Source: JBFLYZ01 sp040756415 (lineage in GTDB: Bacteria; Bacteroidota; Bacteroidia; JADZBD01). From it: 64,000 nucleotides of DNA. Made by a program: the position numbers and the translations under genes. The notes under the pieces were generated by a model. The model saw nothing but the letters and a program-made list of their open reading frames with translations. It was not told the DNA's origin and ran no database searches. Location: the NCBI GenBank assembly GCA_040756415.1, contig JBFLYZ010000012.1, forward strand, positions 1 through 64,000, in the 5' to 3' direction. This document shows, piece by piece, positions 1 to 8,056 of this stretch. How positions within the stretch are numbered: position 1 is the stretch's first letter; every line of letters begins with the position of its first letter.

Positions 1-1793
1 ATTACGAAAATGCACTGGATTGCCATCAGAAAGCGCTGGAATGCCGACAAGAGCTGGGTGACAGGAGCGGAACCGCCAATTCGTACAACAACCTCGGAAT
101 CATTTATAACACCATCGGAGATTATGAAAAGGCATTGGAAATGAATCTAAAGGCCCTCGGGATCCGGGAAGCCATCGATGAAAAGCGAGGAATCGCGGAT
201 TCTTATGCCAATATCGGAATGGTCTATCTCAATCTCGCCAATTACGATAAAGCACTTGAGTTTTTGCTAAAGGGATTGGCAGTATATGAAGAACTTAACG
301 ATAAGCCAAGGAAAGCCAGCATGCTGGCTAACATCGGAATCATTTACTCGAATCAAAAAAACTATCGGAAAGCTATTGAGAATTATGAAACGGCTATTGC
401 TGCTTTCAAAGAAATAGACAATAAAAACTGGGTGGCATATTGCTACAATAATATTGGGACCGTCTATTTCTATCAAAACGATTACGAAAAAGCCTTAAGT
501 AGTTTTTTCGAATCCAAAAAAATAAGAGAGGATATTGGTGACAAGCAAGGTCTCGCGGTTGTATATAATAATATCGGAGAAGTCTACGCCAGGCAAAACA
601 AACTTGGCGATTCATTCGATAATTTAATGACGAGCCTCAGCATTTCGCGCGCGATCAACTACAGGGATGGCATTAAGGACACATACAAGAGCCTTTCGGA
701 GCTATTTGAAAAAAGGGCCAACTACAGGCTGGCGCATGAATACTTTAAGAAGTATTCAGAGCTGAAGGATTCCTTGCTTAATGAAAAAGTAACAAAGCAG
801 GTCTCCGAAATGAATATTAAATATGATACCGAAAAAAAACAAAAAAAAATAGAACTCCTCAATAAAGAAAAAGAAAAACAAGCTGCTATAGCCTCTGCCG
901 AGAACAAAAGAAAAAACACTATTATCAGCGCAATAACAGGAGGCGCATTACTGATTCTTGTTTTTTCCGTATTTCTTTTCAACCGTTTTCAGGTAATCCG
1001 AAAACAAAGGAATATTATTACAGAAAAGAACAAAGAGATCACCGACAGCATTACTTATGCAAAGCGGATACAGGAAGCAATATTGCCCTTAGAGGATTCC
1101 TTCAGAAAGCTGTTCCCCGAAAGCTTTATTCTTTACAGGCCGAAAGATATTGTGAGCGGAGATTTTTACTGGCTGGCTGAAAAAAACAATAAGATCATTT
1201 TTGCCGTGGTAGATTGTACCGGGCATGGCGTGCCGGGAGCATTCATGAGTTTGATCGGGTTCAGCTTGCTTAACCAGATTGTAAAAGAACAGAACATCAC
1301 CACTCCAGCAGAAATTTTAAAAGAGCTAAGCAAAGGGATAAATCTAAGCTTCAAACAAAACGAACTCTCAGAAGTAAAAGACAGCATGGATATAGCAATT
1401 TGTTCTTTTGATAAAGAAAAAAACAGTTTGGAATATGCGGGTGCATATCGCCCGTTGTTTTATTTCAAGCAAAGCCAATTCCATGAAACAAAGTCAGACA
1501 AAAAAGCTATCGGGGATTTCGATGAATATACAAGCTATACCAACCATAAACTGGAATTGCAGCGCGGAGACAGTATATATATTTTTTCAGATGGGTACAC
1601 TGACCAATTCGGAGGCGAAAAAGGAAAAAAGTTTAAGAATAAACAGTTTGAAGACAAACTGCTTGCAATACAATCGAAATCTATGAGTGAACAAAAAAAG
1701 ATTCTGGAAGAAACATTTCTAAGCTGGAAAGGCAGCCTGGAGCAAATAGATGACATACTAATTATCGGGGTCAGAATCAGCAATAACGAGTAA
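1..1793 (+). CDS. TPR-repeat SpoIIE-type (PP2C) serine phosphatase, 5' truncated by window edge
   Basis: Reading frame is open from base 3, so the gene begins before the window; the ATG at 135 is internal, because the residues before it are also TPR-like (A-N-SYNNLGIIY pattern). The visible part has about five tetratricopeptide units with the recurring YxNIGxVY motif, a charged coiled coil, one membrane helix near 920-990, a short linker, and a C-terminal SpoIIE/PP2C domain from about 1050 with the metal-binding motifs SGDFYW, DCTGHGVPGAFMS and a late SDGYTDQFGG. Such proteins dephosphorylate serine or threonine on anti-anti-sigma-type partners in response to signals read by the TPRs, but the partner is not in this window. 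The gene looks clearly AT-richer than the phosphate genes to its right. Family assignment is secure; the specific role is unknown. Confidence 0.9.
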   Translation, partial: YENALDCHQKALECRQELGDRSGTANSYNNLGIIYNTIGDYEKALEMNLKALGIREAIDEKRGIADSYANIGMVYLNLANYDKALEFLLKGLAVYEELNDKPRKASMLANIGIIYSNQKNYRKAIENYETAIAAFKEIDNKNWVAYCYNNIGTVYFYQNDYEKALSSFFESKKIREDIGDKQGLAVVYNNIGEVYARQNKLGDSFDNLMTSLSISRAINYRDGIKDTYKSLSELFEKRANYRLAHEYFKKYSELKDSLLNEKVTKQVSEMNIKYDTEKKQKKIELLNKEKEKQAAIASAENKRKNTIISAITGGALLILVFSVFLFNRFQVIRKQRNIITEKNKEITDSITYAKRIQEAILPLEDSFRKLFPESFILYRPKDIVSGDFYWLAEKNNKIIFAVVDCTGHGVPGAFMSLIGFSLLNQIVKEQNITTPAEILKELSKGINLSFKQNELSEVKDSMDIAICSFDKEKNSLEYAGAYRPLFYFKQSQFHETKSDKKAIGDFDEYTSYTNHKLELQRGDSIYIFSDGYTDQFGGEKGKKFKNKQFEDKLLAIQSKSMSEQKKILEETFLSWKGSLEQIDDILIIGVRISNNE

Positions 1794-1902
1794 GACCTTA
1801 ATGGTAAATCGTCCCGTTCTGATTATCCTGACAATCAAAAACTCAGTTAAGAACAAACCGGTGGTGCCCCTGGATCAATTAAAAAGCACAGACAGCTGAT
1901 CA

Positions 1903-2571
1903 TCAGCCTCCCTTCTCCCCCTTATGCTTCAGCACCTTGGCCTCCACGTAAAAGATGATCTCCTCGGCAATGTTCTTCGACTGGTCTCCTACCCTTTCCA
2001 GCTTGCGGATGGTGGAAAGAATGTGTAGGCCCTGCTCGGCATTATCGGGGTTACTGCGTATGTAGCCGGCCACGATCTCGTTGGCCGCCAGATTGATCTC
2101 GTCCAGGAACTCATCGCGCTTGAAAATACTGCGGGCCAGGGCCGTATTCTCCGCCTCAAAGGCCTTCTCCACCTCTTCCAGTATGCTGTTGGCCTCCTCG
2201 TGCATCTGCAGCACCCGGGTAGACTCGAGCAGCTTTTGGTCGAAAGGAGCCCTGGCGTTGATAATGAACTTGGCTATCCCCTCCGCTATATCGCCCGTGC
2301 GCTCCAGGTTGTTGTTGATCTTCAGCACAGCCAGCACAAAGCGCAGGTCGACCGCCACGGGGTTGAAGAGCGCGAAAATATTCTCGCAGTCGCGGTCGAT
2401 CTTCAGCTCGTAGGCATTCACCCTTTTTTCATTCAACACGATCTCGCGCGCCAGGTCGCGGTCGAAGTTCAGCAGGGCCTCCCGGGTCTTTCTCAACTGG
2501 AGTATGACCAGGTTCCACATGGAGATCATTTCTGACTTGAGGAGCTGCAGCTCGGTATCTAAATGGCTCAT
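1903..2571 (-). CDS. phoU: Phosphate-signalling protein PhoU
   Basis: 222 residues, the usual PhoU length, built from two repeated three-helix bundles. The characteristic metal-cluster patterns E-x3-D/N-x2-D are visible as ERTGDIAEGIAKF in the first half and LERVGDQSKNIAEE in the second. PhoU is a cytoplasmic peripheral protein that couples the PstSCAB transporter to the PhoR kinase and keeps the Pho response off when phosphate is plentiful. It is the last gene of the pstS-pstC-pstA-pstB-phoU run, 38 nt after pstB, and the two-component pair it would act on lies at 9.0-10.7 kb. Confidence 0.95.
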   Translation of the reverse strand: MSHLDTELQLLKSEMISMWNLVILQLRKTREALLNFDRDLAREIVLNEKRVNAYELKIDRDCENIFALFNPVAVDLRFVLAVLKINNNLERTGDIAEGIAKFIINARAPFDQKLLESTRVLQMHEEANSILEEVEKAFEAENTALARSIFKRDEFLDEINLAANEIVAGYIRSNPDNAEQGLHILSTIRKLERVGDQSKNIAEEIIFYVEAKVLKHKGEKGG

Positions 2572-2609
2572 TTTATTTACCTGTTAATTGTTCCTGTTAG
2601 ATCTTTTTC

Positions 2610-3362
2610 CTACCCGAACCTGCCGGTGATGTAATTCTGCGTGCGCGGTATCCTGGGATTAGTAAAGATCGTTTTAGTCTCATCGAACTCGATCAGCTCG
2701 CCTATGTAAAAGAACGCGGTATAATCGCTCACCCTTCCGGCCTGCTGCATGTTGTGCGTAACAATGATAATGGTGTACTGCTTTTTAAGCTCGTAGATCA
2801 GCTCCTCGATCTTGGCCGTGGAAATGGGATCGAGGGCCGATGCCGGCTCGTCCATAAGCAGGATGGAAGGTTCCACCGCCAGGGCGCGGGCTATGCACAG
2901 GCGCTGCTGCTGCCCGCCCGAAAGCTCGAAGGCGGATTTTTTGAGCTTGTCCTTCACTTCATCCCAAAGGGCGGCCTGGTGCAGGGAGCGCTCTACGCGC
3001 TCTTCGATGAATTTCTTATCGGTAACCCCGTTCACGCGCAGGCCATAGGCCACGTTCTCGAAAATACTCTTGGGAAAAGGATTGGGTTTCTGGAACACCA
3101 TACCCACGTTCTTGCGCAGCTCGTCTACGTTATTCTTCTTCTCGTAAATATCCTTCCCATCGATCAGCACATGCCCGGTGATCTTCACATTGGGAATAAG
3201 GTCGTTCATGCGGTTGAAGATGCGCAGGTAGGTCGACTTGCCGCAGCCCGAAGGGCCGATAAGCGCGGTAACCGTATTGGGCCTTACCGACATGGTGATG
3301 GATTTCAGCGCGTGAAAATCACCGTAATACAGGTCTACTTTACTGGTCTCTATCTTGTTCAT
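2610..3362 (-). CDS. pstB: Phosphate ABC transporter ATP-binding protein PstB
   Basis: 250 residues, the standard PstB length. Walker [10 protein letters not shown] lies at residues 36-44, the ABC signature LSGGQQQR at 147-154, Walker B ILLMDEP at 167-173, then an H-loop in [15 protein letters not shown]. The [14 protein letters not shown] segment after the Q-loop is typical of PstB rather than other importers. It hydrolyses ATP on the cytoplasmic side of the PstCA channel to import phosphate. The start is one base after the pstA stop, so the two are surely translated from one transcript. Confidence 0.97.
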   Translation of the reverse strand: MNKIETSKVDLYYGDFHALKSITMSVRPNTVTALIGPSGCGKSTYLRIFNRMNDLIPNVKITGHVLIDGKDIYEKKNNVDELRKNVGMVFQKPNPFPKSIFENVAYGLRVNGVTDKKFIEERVERSLHQAALWDEVKDKLKKSAFELSGGQQQRLCIARALAVEPSILLMDEPASALDPISTAKIEELIYELKKQYTIIIVTHNMQQAGRVSDYTAFFYIGELIEFDETKTIFTNPRIPRTQNYITGRFG

Positions 3363-3363
3363 A

Positions 3364-4242
3364 TCAATTCATCTTGACTTTCTTGCCAAAATACCTGCGC
3401 AGGGCGTTGGCCAGCAGGTTCATGATCAGCACGATCAGCACCAGGATGAGCGCGGTGCCGTACGCAACAGGCCGCGATTCCTCTATGTTGGTGCCGCTGG
3501 TGGATATTACATACAGGTGATACGGCAGGGCCATCACCTGGTCGAAAATGCTTGTGGGGAGCTTGGGCAGGAAGTAAGCCGCTACCGTGAAAAGTATGGG
3601 AGCCGTTTCGCCCGATACCCTTCCTATGGAAAGGATCAGGCCGGTAATGATATTCGGAAAAGCGATGGGAAGCACCACCCTTCGCGTGGTCTCCCACTTG
3701 CTGGCCCCCAGCGCCAGGCTGCCGTGACGGAAGGTATCGTCCACCGCCTTGAGCGCCTCTTCGGTCGTACGTATCACTACAGGAAGGGCCAGCAGTCCCA
3801 GCGTAAGCGAGCCGGCTATGATGGAATCGCCAAAATCAAGTCCTTTCACAAAAAAGGCCATGCCGAACAGTCCAAAAACGATGGACGGTATGCCCGCCAG
3901 GTTATTGGTCATCACGGTAATAAAACGCTTGATGATGCCATCGCGGGCGTATTCATTTATATAAATACCCGACAACACCCCGATGGGGAAGGCGAAGATC
4001 ATGCTGCCGGCCACCAGGCACAGGGTGCCGATGATAGCGGGATAAATGCCGCCCTTGGTCATTCCTTCCTCGGGCATCTTCGTCAGAAAATCCCAACTGA
4101 TGGCTTCGGCACCGCGGATGAAGATAAAATACAGGATCACCCCCAGGATGCCTACCACCGAAAAGCTGACCAGGCGGAATATCCAGAAAGCGGTTTTTTC
4201 TTTCCGTTGCTTTTTTCTCGTGATCTTCTCCGCTGCCGTCAT
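3364..4242 (-). CDS. pstA: Phosphate ABC transporter permease PstA
   Basis: 292 residues with six predicted membrane helices and the EAA loop ([24 protein letters not shown]) that docks on PstB. It forms the inner-membrane channel with PstC. Its ATG overlaps the pstC stop by four bases (ATGA), a sign of coupled translation. The N-terminal basic stretch RKKQRKEKT before the first helix fits a cytoplasmic N-terminus. No anomalies were seen. Confidence 0.96.
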   Translation of the reverse strand: MTAAEKITRKKQRKEKTAFWIFRLVSFSVVGILGVILYFIFIRGAEAISWDFLTKMPEEGMTKGGIYPAIIGTLCLVAGSMIFAFPIGVLSGIYINEYARDGIIKRFITVMTNNLAGIPSIVFGLFGMAFFVKGLDFGDSIIAGSLTLGLLALPVVIRTTEEALKAVDDTFRHGSLALGASKWETTRRVVLPIAFPNIITGLILSIGRVSGETAPILFTVAAYFLPKLPTSIFDQVMALPYHLYVISTSGTNIEESRPVAYGTALILVLIVLIMNLLANALRRYFGKKVKMN

Positions 4243-5453
4243 ACCCGTTTCTGAAGTTTTTTCCTGTTTGAAATGAATTCGACCGAAAGGTTAATGACCA
4301 GGGTCATTACGAACAACACGCAACCCAGCGCGAACAGCGACTGGTAATGTATCCCTCCCTGTGGAGCCTCACCCAGTTCGGCAGCAATGGTAGCCGGTAT
4401 GGTACGCACCGGCTCCAGGAAGGTATGCGGGATAACGGAAGCATTTCCCGTTACCATCAGCACGGCCATGGTCTCGCCTATGGCGCGGCCTATGCCCAAA
4501 ATGGTGCCTGCCGTAATACCCGAGATGGAATAGGGAATAATGACCCTGGTAATGGTCTGCCACCGCGTGGCGCCCAGGGCCAGGCTGGCCTCTTTCATGG
4601 CACGGGGCGTAGTACGAATGGCATCCTCTGAAATGGTTATGATGGTAGGCAGGGCCATGATCCCCAGCACAATGCTTCCGGCCAGCGCGGTTTCGCCTAC
4701 CGGGAGGTTGAACCATTGCTGTATCTGCGGCACAATGACGACCAGCCCGAAGAAGCCATAAACTACGGAAGGTATTCCCGCCAGCAGCTCGATCATAGGT
4801 TTGAGCACCCTGCGCACCCTTTCGTTCGCTATCTCGGCCATATATACCGCGGTGGCCAGGCCAAAGGGCAGGGCGATGAGTATGGCCCCCAGGCTGACCC
4901 ACAGCGTTCCCAGTATAATGGGCAATATGCCGAAGAGCGGTGAAGGATGGGCGGTGGGATACCATTCCTTCCCAAGGAAAAAATCCCTGCCGCTGATGTT
5001 ATCCATCTGCAGCAGCTCGCCCTTAAAATCCGGGGCGATATATTTATCGATCACGAAGGCCAGTATACCCGGCAGGCTGTCCACCAGCTCGCTCACGCGC
5101 TGGGGCACGAACTGGAACGTATCACCCAGTTGCTCCTCCGTGTAATAGCTGGTGATGTCATCGACACGGAAGAGAATGATGCTGTCATCTTTGCCGCCCA
5201 GCTCTTTCCAGTTGGTGATCTCCTGGTCGAATATCTTTTTGACCTGGGCCGCTTCCAGTTTTTTTACGGGATTGCTCCTGTTTATCGCCAGAACGTTCCC
5301 GTGCTCGATGGGCTTGTTCCCGAACAGGTCTTTACCCTCTTTGAACAGGAAGACAACGATCAGCAGCACCGTGAGGCTGGTAACGGTACCGCTGAGCAGG
5401 AGCAGGCCCTCGATCAGCTTTTCGGAAAAACGTTTGAGAAAACTTTTATTCAT
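4239..5453 (-). CDS. pstC: Phosphate ABC transporter permease PstC with a PstS-like periplasmic insert
   Basis: The C-terminal half is a normal PstC: helices from about residue 175 onward and the EAA loop EDAIRTTPRAMKEASLALGATRWQT. At about 404 residues it is roughly 100 longer than E. coli PstC. The extra length is a soluble loop after the first helix, residues about 48-150. This loop contains IFDQEITNWKELGGKDDSI, closely matching IFTGKITNWKDVGGDDMKI in the neighbouring PstS, followed by further weaker agreement. I chose the ATG at 5453; the only upstream alternative is a TTG three codons earlier. The loop may be a tethered part of a binding-protein lobe, or a docking surface for PstS; this is inference. 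Confidence 0.93.
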   Translation of the reverse strand: MNKSFLKRFSEKLIEGLLLLSGTVTSLTVLLIVVFLFKEGKDLFGNKPIEHGNVLAINRSNPVKKLEAAQVKKIFDQEITNWKELGGKDDSIILFRVDDITSYYTEEQLGDTFQFVPQRVSELVDSLPGILAFVIDKYIAPDFKGELLQMDNISGRDFFLGKEWYPTAHPSPLFGILPIILGTLWVSLGAILIALPFGLATAVYMAEIANERVRRVLKPMIELLAGIPSVVYGFFGLVVIVPQIQQWFNLPVGETALAGSIVLGIMALPTIITISEDAIRTTPRAMKEASLALGATRWQTITRVIIPYSISGITAGTILGIGRAIGETMAVLMVTGNASVIPHTFLEPVRTIPATIAAELGEAPQGGIHYQSLFALGCVLFVMTLVINLSVEFISNRKKLQKRV

Positions 5454-5510
5454 ACCGGGCAACGCACCATTCTTCGACTTTAGAATAAATTAACATACAT
5501 GGCCCGAAAA

Positions 5511-5541
5511 CAACCACATCCCGCCAGGCGGGACGCGGTTG
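5511..5541 (-). promoter_or_regulatory. Hairpin between pstS and pstC
   Basis: A GC-rich inverted repeat lies in the 114-nt gap between the pstS stop and the pstC start: inner arms TCCCGC (5519-5524) and GCGGGA (5528-5533) with a 3-nt loop, plus an outer CAACC/GGTTG pair (5511-5515 and 5537-5541). No U-tract follows on either strand, so it is not a clean terminator. A stem at this place could protect the pstS mRNA 3' end or thin out read-through, giving more PstS than permease; that role is inferred. Confidence 0.5.
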
Positions 5542-5576
5542 CATCGTTCATGTTTTCGTTTAACCAACACGATAAA

Positions 5577-6401
5577 TTATTTGAGTGGGATATACCCAAC
5601 ATCCGAAACGATCTTTTGCCCTTCGGCCGAGAGGATGTAATCTAAGAATGGCTTAACGGTTTTCTCGGAAGAGGCAAGGTAATAATAATAGAGCGGGCGG
5701 GTGATCGGGTACGCTTTACTTTTGGCATTTGCTATGGTAGGGTCCACGTAGGTTTTCCCTTTGTCATAAGAAATTTTCAGCGCTTTAACGCTGTTCTCCA
5801 TATAGGCAAACCCGATGTAGCCGATAGCGCCCTTGGTCTGGCTGACCGATTGAACTATTGCGCCCGTAGCCGGCATAAGGAGGCAAACGGAGCCATAGTT
5901 CTTATTCTTCAGCACGCTTTCCTTGAAGAACTCGAAGGTGCCCGAGCTGCTTTCACGCGAATAGGCCACGATCTTCATGTCATCACCACCCACATCCTTC
6001 CAGTTGGTGATCTTGCCGGTGAAGATACCTTCTAGCTGCTCGCGGGTAAGCTGCGAGATCTTGTTTGAAGGGTTAACGATGACCGAAAGCGCATCATAGC
6101 AAATGGTAACCTCTTTGGGCGATTTACCCGCATCGATGAGCTTCTGCTTTTCGCTGAGCTTCATCTTGCGCGATGACATGGCTATATCGGTGGTCCCGTC
6201 AAGCAGGGCGGCAATGCCCACACCGCTCCCGCCACCGGTCACGGTGATGCTGGAGTCTTTGTTGGCCTTCATATACATTTCAGCCTCTTTCTGCGAAAGG
6301 GGCAGCACCGTATCGCTGCCTTTTACCTTAATGGTTACTTTTGCCTGGGTAAACGCCATCATCGCGCCAGCCGCTGCCATTATGATCATTATCTTTTTCA
6401 T
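5577..6401 (-). CDS. pstS: Periplasmic phosphate-binding protein PstS
   Basis: 274 residues with an N-terminal signal peptide (KKIMIIMAAAGAMMAFTQA) and no lipobox cysteine, so probably a soluble periplasmic protein. Phosphate-pocket motifs are visible: KGSDTVLPLSQ near the N-terminus, GGGSGVGIAALLDGTTDIAMSSRKM, and SRESSSGTFEFF. It captures phosphate and delivers it to PstCA. It is the first gene of the pst run and lies just downstream of the porin gene; a phased repeat site at 6492-6519 should let it be transcribed on its own. Confidence 0.95.
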   Translation of the reverse strand: MKKIMIIMAAAGAMMAFTQAKVTIKVKGSDTVLPLSQKEAEMYMKANKDSSITVTGGGSGVGIAALLDGTTDIAMSSRKMKLSEKQKLIDAGKSPKEVTICYDALSVIVNPSNKISQLTREQLEGIFTGKITNWKDVGGDDMKIVAYSRESSSGTFEFFKESVLKNKNYGSVCLLMPATGAIVQSVSQTKGAIGYIGFAYMENSVKALKISYDKGKTYVDPTIANAKSKAYPITRPLYYYYLASSEKTVKPFLDYILSAEGQKIVSDVGYIPLK

Positions 6402-6491
6402 ATGAATAGAGTTTTTTGTTTTATGTTTCAGGTTCCTTATGGGAACCAGATTTCGTACCGCTTCTTAAGGTCTGCAAAGCTCTTTTTCTAA

Positions 6492-6519
6492 TATTAACCG
6501 AATATTAAGCCAATATTAT
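6492..6519 (-). promoter_or_regulatory. Putative Pho box upstream of pstS
   Basis: On the minus strand there are three repeats, TTAATA, TTAATA and ATAATA (plus-strand starts 6492, 6503, 6514), spaced exactly 11 bp apart. The 7-mer TAATATT is repeated three times perfectly. PhoB/PhoP-family regulators bind direct repeats with an 11-bp period, and the Bacillus PhoP unit TT(A/T/C)A(C/T)A fits two of the three. The site starts on the porin stop codon and lies 91-118 nt before the pstS ATG. Minus-strand GAGCTTTG at 6475-6482 is one base off the -7 consensus TAnnTTTG. Confidence 0.6.
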
Positions 6520-7817
6520 CAGAACCTATATTGGGCACGGAATGTAACTACGTTATCCCGCAGGTCCTTTGTATAGCCGCTGACATTCTTACTGGTCTCA
6601 TTGGCCACCATATCGTAATACAGCACCAGCTTCAGGTTGGCATCCCACCGGTAGGTCCATCCCAGGCCTATAGTCGTGTATTTGAGATCGCTCCTGCCGG
6701 TGGTCTTGAGGCCGGAAGCAGAGCCCGAGATCGGTTTACCTATATCATCTCCGGCCACATCCGTATTGGGATCATACCAGTCGTATTTTACCACCAGTTG
6801 ATGTTTCGACTGGGCGATGTTCTGGATGAAATAGAAGTAGGCCCCGTTGAAATTGCGCACGTACGTATCGCTGGCAGGCTGTGCTGAAGGGCTGGTGCTG
6901 GTGGAAGACGTGCCCGACTGCACGCCCTGTATGTACTCGGCCCGCAGGGTGGTTATCCCCGCCACCCAGTCTATGCTGAGCTGAAAATCTGCGCCCATGT
7001 ATTGCCTTTTGGCCATGGGCATGGGTCCGAACAAGGCCGTATCCTTGTCGAGAGCGAACACGGTCAGTCCGAGCGAATCGGTGCCCGAAGCATATACCTT
7101 CCGGTTGGGCTGTCGGTAGCCTCCGTTATAGAAAGAAGCGCCCAGTCCGTAAGTGATCTTTTCGCTGATAGTGGTGCGGTCGATGCGTATGCGCCCGATA
7201 AAATCCTTGAAATAATCGAAGTCAGAGGCGGTACTTCCCGATCCATTGAACATACCGGCATCGATCTTCAGGAAGTTCCAGGCCGTGCCTTTGGGGCGCT
7301 GGAAGGTAAGCATCAGGCCCAGCTCCCTTTCACCCGGGAAGATGATCTGCGACATGCGCCCGCGCTCAGGCGTTTCACGGCTGCTCGAGGAATATCCGAT
7401 CTCGAAACCGAACGGTCGGTCGAACACGCCCATGGTCACGTGCAGGGTCTTTGCCCAGGGCTCCGTAAATCGCACGTAGGCATCTTTGATCCCCACGCCA
7501 CCCTGCGTCACATCGATCTGCATCACATACTGCGACAAACCATTATTGTAGGCGAACTTTACACGGCCTCTCCTTACTGCAAAACGCTTATCCGTATTGG
7601 CCGGAAAACTACCTCCGGCAAAAGAAGATATACCGTTAGAATCAGCGAACTGGGCCTGGGCCTGGATATAGCCGCTTATCTTTAACTTTTTAAGGTTCTT
7701 GATATCGGACTGGATGCTTTCCAGCGTCTTTCGAAGGGTGTCTTCCTGGCTGAACATCTGTAGCGGGATCAATCCGCCAACTGCAGCAAAAAGAGAGCAA
7801 ATTATTTTCTTAGTCAT
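6519..7817 (-). CDS. Phosphate-type outer-membrane porin (OprP/OprO family)
   Basis: 432 residues: a signal peptide ending near QMFSQ, a short coiled-coil stretch (TLRKTLESIQSDIKNLKKLK), then alternating beta-strands ending in the aromatic C-terminus AQYRF typical of barrel insertion. The GYIQAQAQFADSNG start of the barrel, KFAYNNGLSQYVMQIDVTQGG and GVFDRPFGFEIGYSSS... match phosphate-selective porins O and P. It should admit phosphate across the outer membrane to PstS. It is placed directly before pstS, with its own Pho-box-like site at 7864-7902. Anion selectivity cannot be judged from the sequence alone. Confidence 0.88.
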   Translation of the reverse strand: MTKKIICSLFAAVGGLIPLQMFSQEDTLRKTLESIQSDIKNLKKLKISGYIQAQAQFADSNGISSFAGGSFPANTDKRFAVRRGRVKFAYNNGLSQYVMQIDVTQGGVGIKDAYVRFTEPWAKTLHVTMGVFDRPFGFEIGYSSSSRETPERGRMSQIIFPGERELGLMLTFQRPKGTAWNFLKIDAGMFNGSGSTASDFDYFKDFIGRIRIDRTTISEKITYGLGASFYNGGYRQPNRKVYASGTDSLGLTVFALDKDTALFGPMPMAKRQYMGADFQLSIDWVAGITTLRAEYIQGVQSGTSSTSTSPSAQPASDTYVRNFNGAYFYFIQNIAQSKHQLVVKYDWYDPNTDVAGDDIGKPISGSASGLKTTGRSDLKYTTIGLGWTYRWDANLKLVLYYDMVANETSKNVSGYTKDLRDNVVTFRAQYRF

Positions 7818-7863
7818 GTATATTGTTATTTTACTGTTTGACGCAACAAAATAAGCCCAATGG

Positions 7864-7902
7864 TATTACCTCATATTGATCATTATGTTATCTTAATATT
7901 AA
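7864..7902 (-). promoter_or_regulatory. Putative Pho box upstream of the porin gene
   Basis: Four minus-strand units, TTAATA, ATAACA, ATCAAT and GTAATA, start every 11 bp (plus-strand starts 7897, 7886, 7875, 7864). The site ends 46 nt before the porin ATG. A -7-like TTATTTTG lies at 7847-7854, one base off consensus, at about the same distance as the -7-like element below the pstS site. The pattern is the same as at pstS, phoB and DUF47; the inner units are more degenerate. Confidence 0.55.
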
Positions 7903-8001
7903 GTTTTGAGCGCCAACGGTAAGCGGGGAAAAAATTACCCGGTCAGGGAAATCTATACTGCTTTCCCGTATTACCGGGGACGAAAAGCGATCCAATATTT
8001 A

Positions 8002-8009
8002 TAAATTTG
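8002..8009 (+). promoter_or_regulatory. Putative -7 promoter element for the Ppx/GppA gene
   Basis: TAAATTTG is an exact match to the Bacteroidota -7 consensus TAnnTTTG, 47 nt before the TTG start of the Ppx/GppA gene. No TTG was seen at the expected -33 distance, so support is partial. Confidence 0.4.
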
Positions 8010-8056
8010 CCCGAACGGGAAATGAACTTGCTCCGGCTGCTTAAACGGACCTATCG

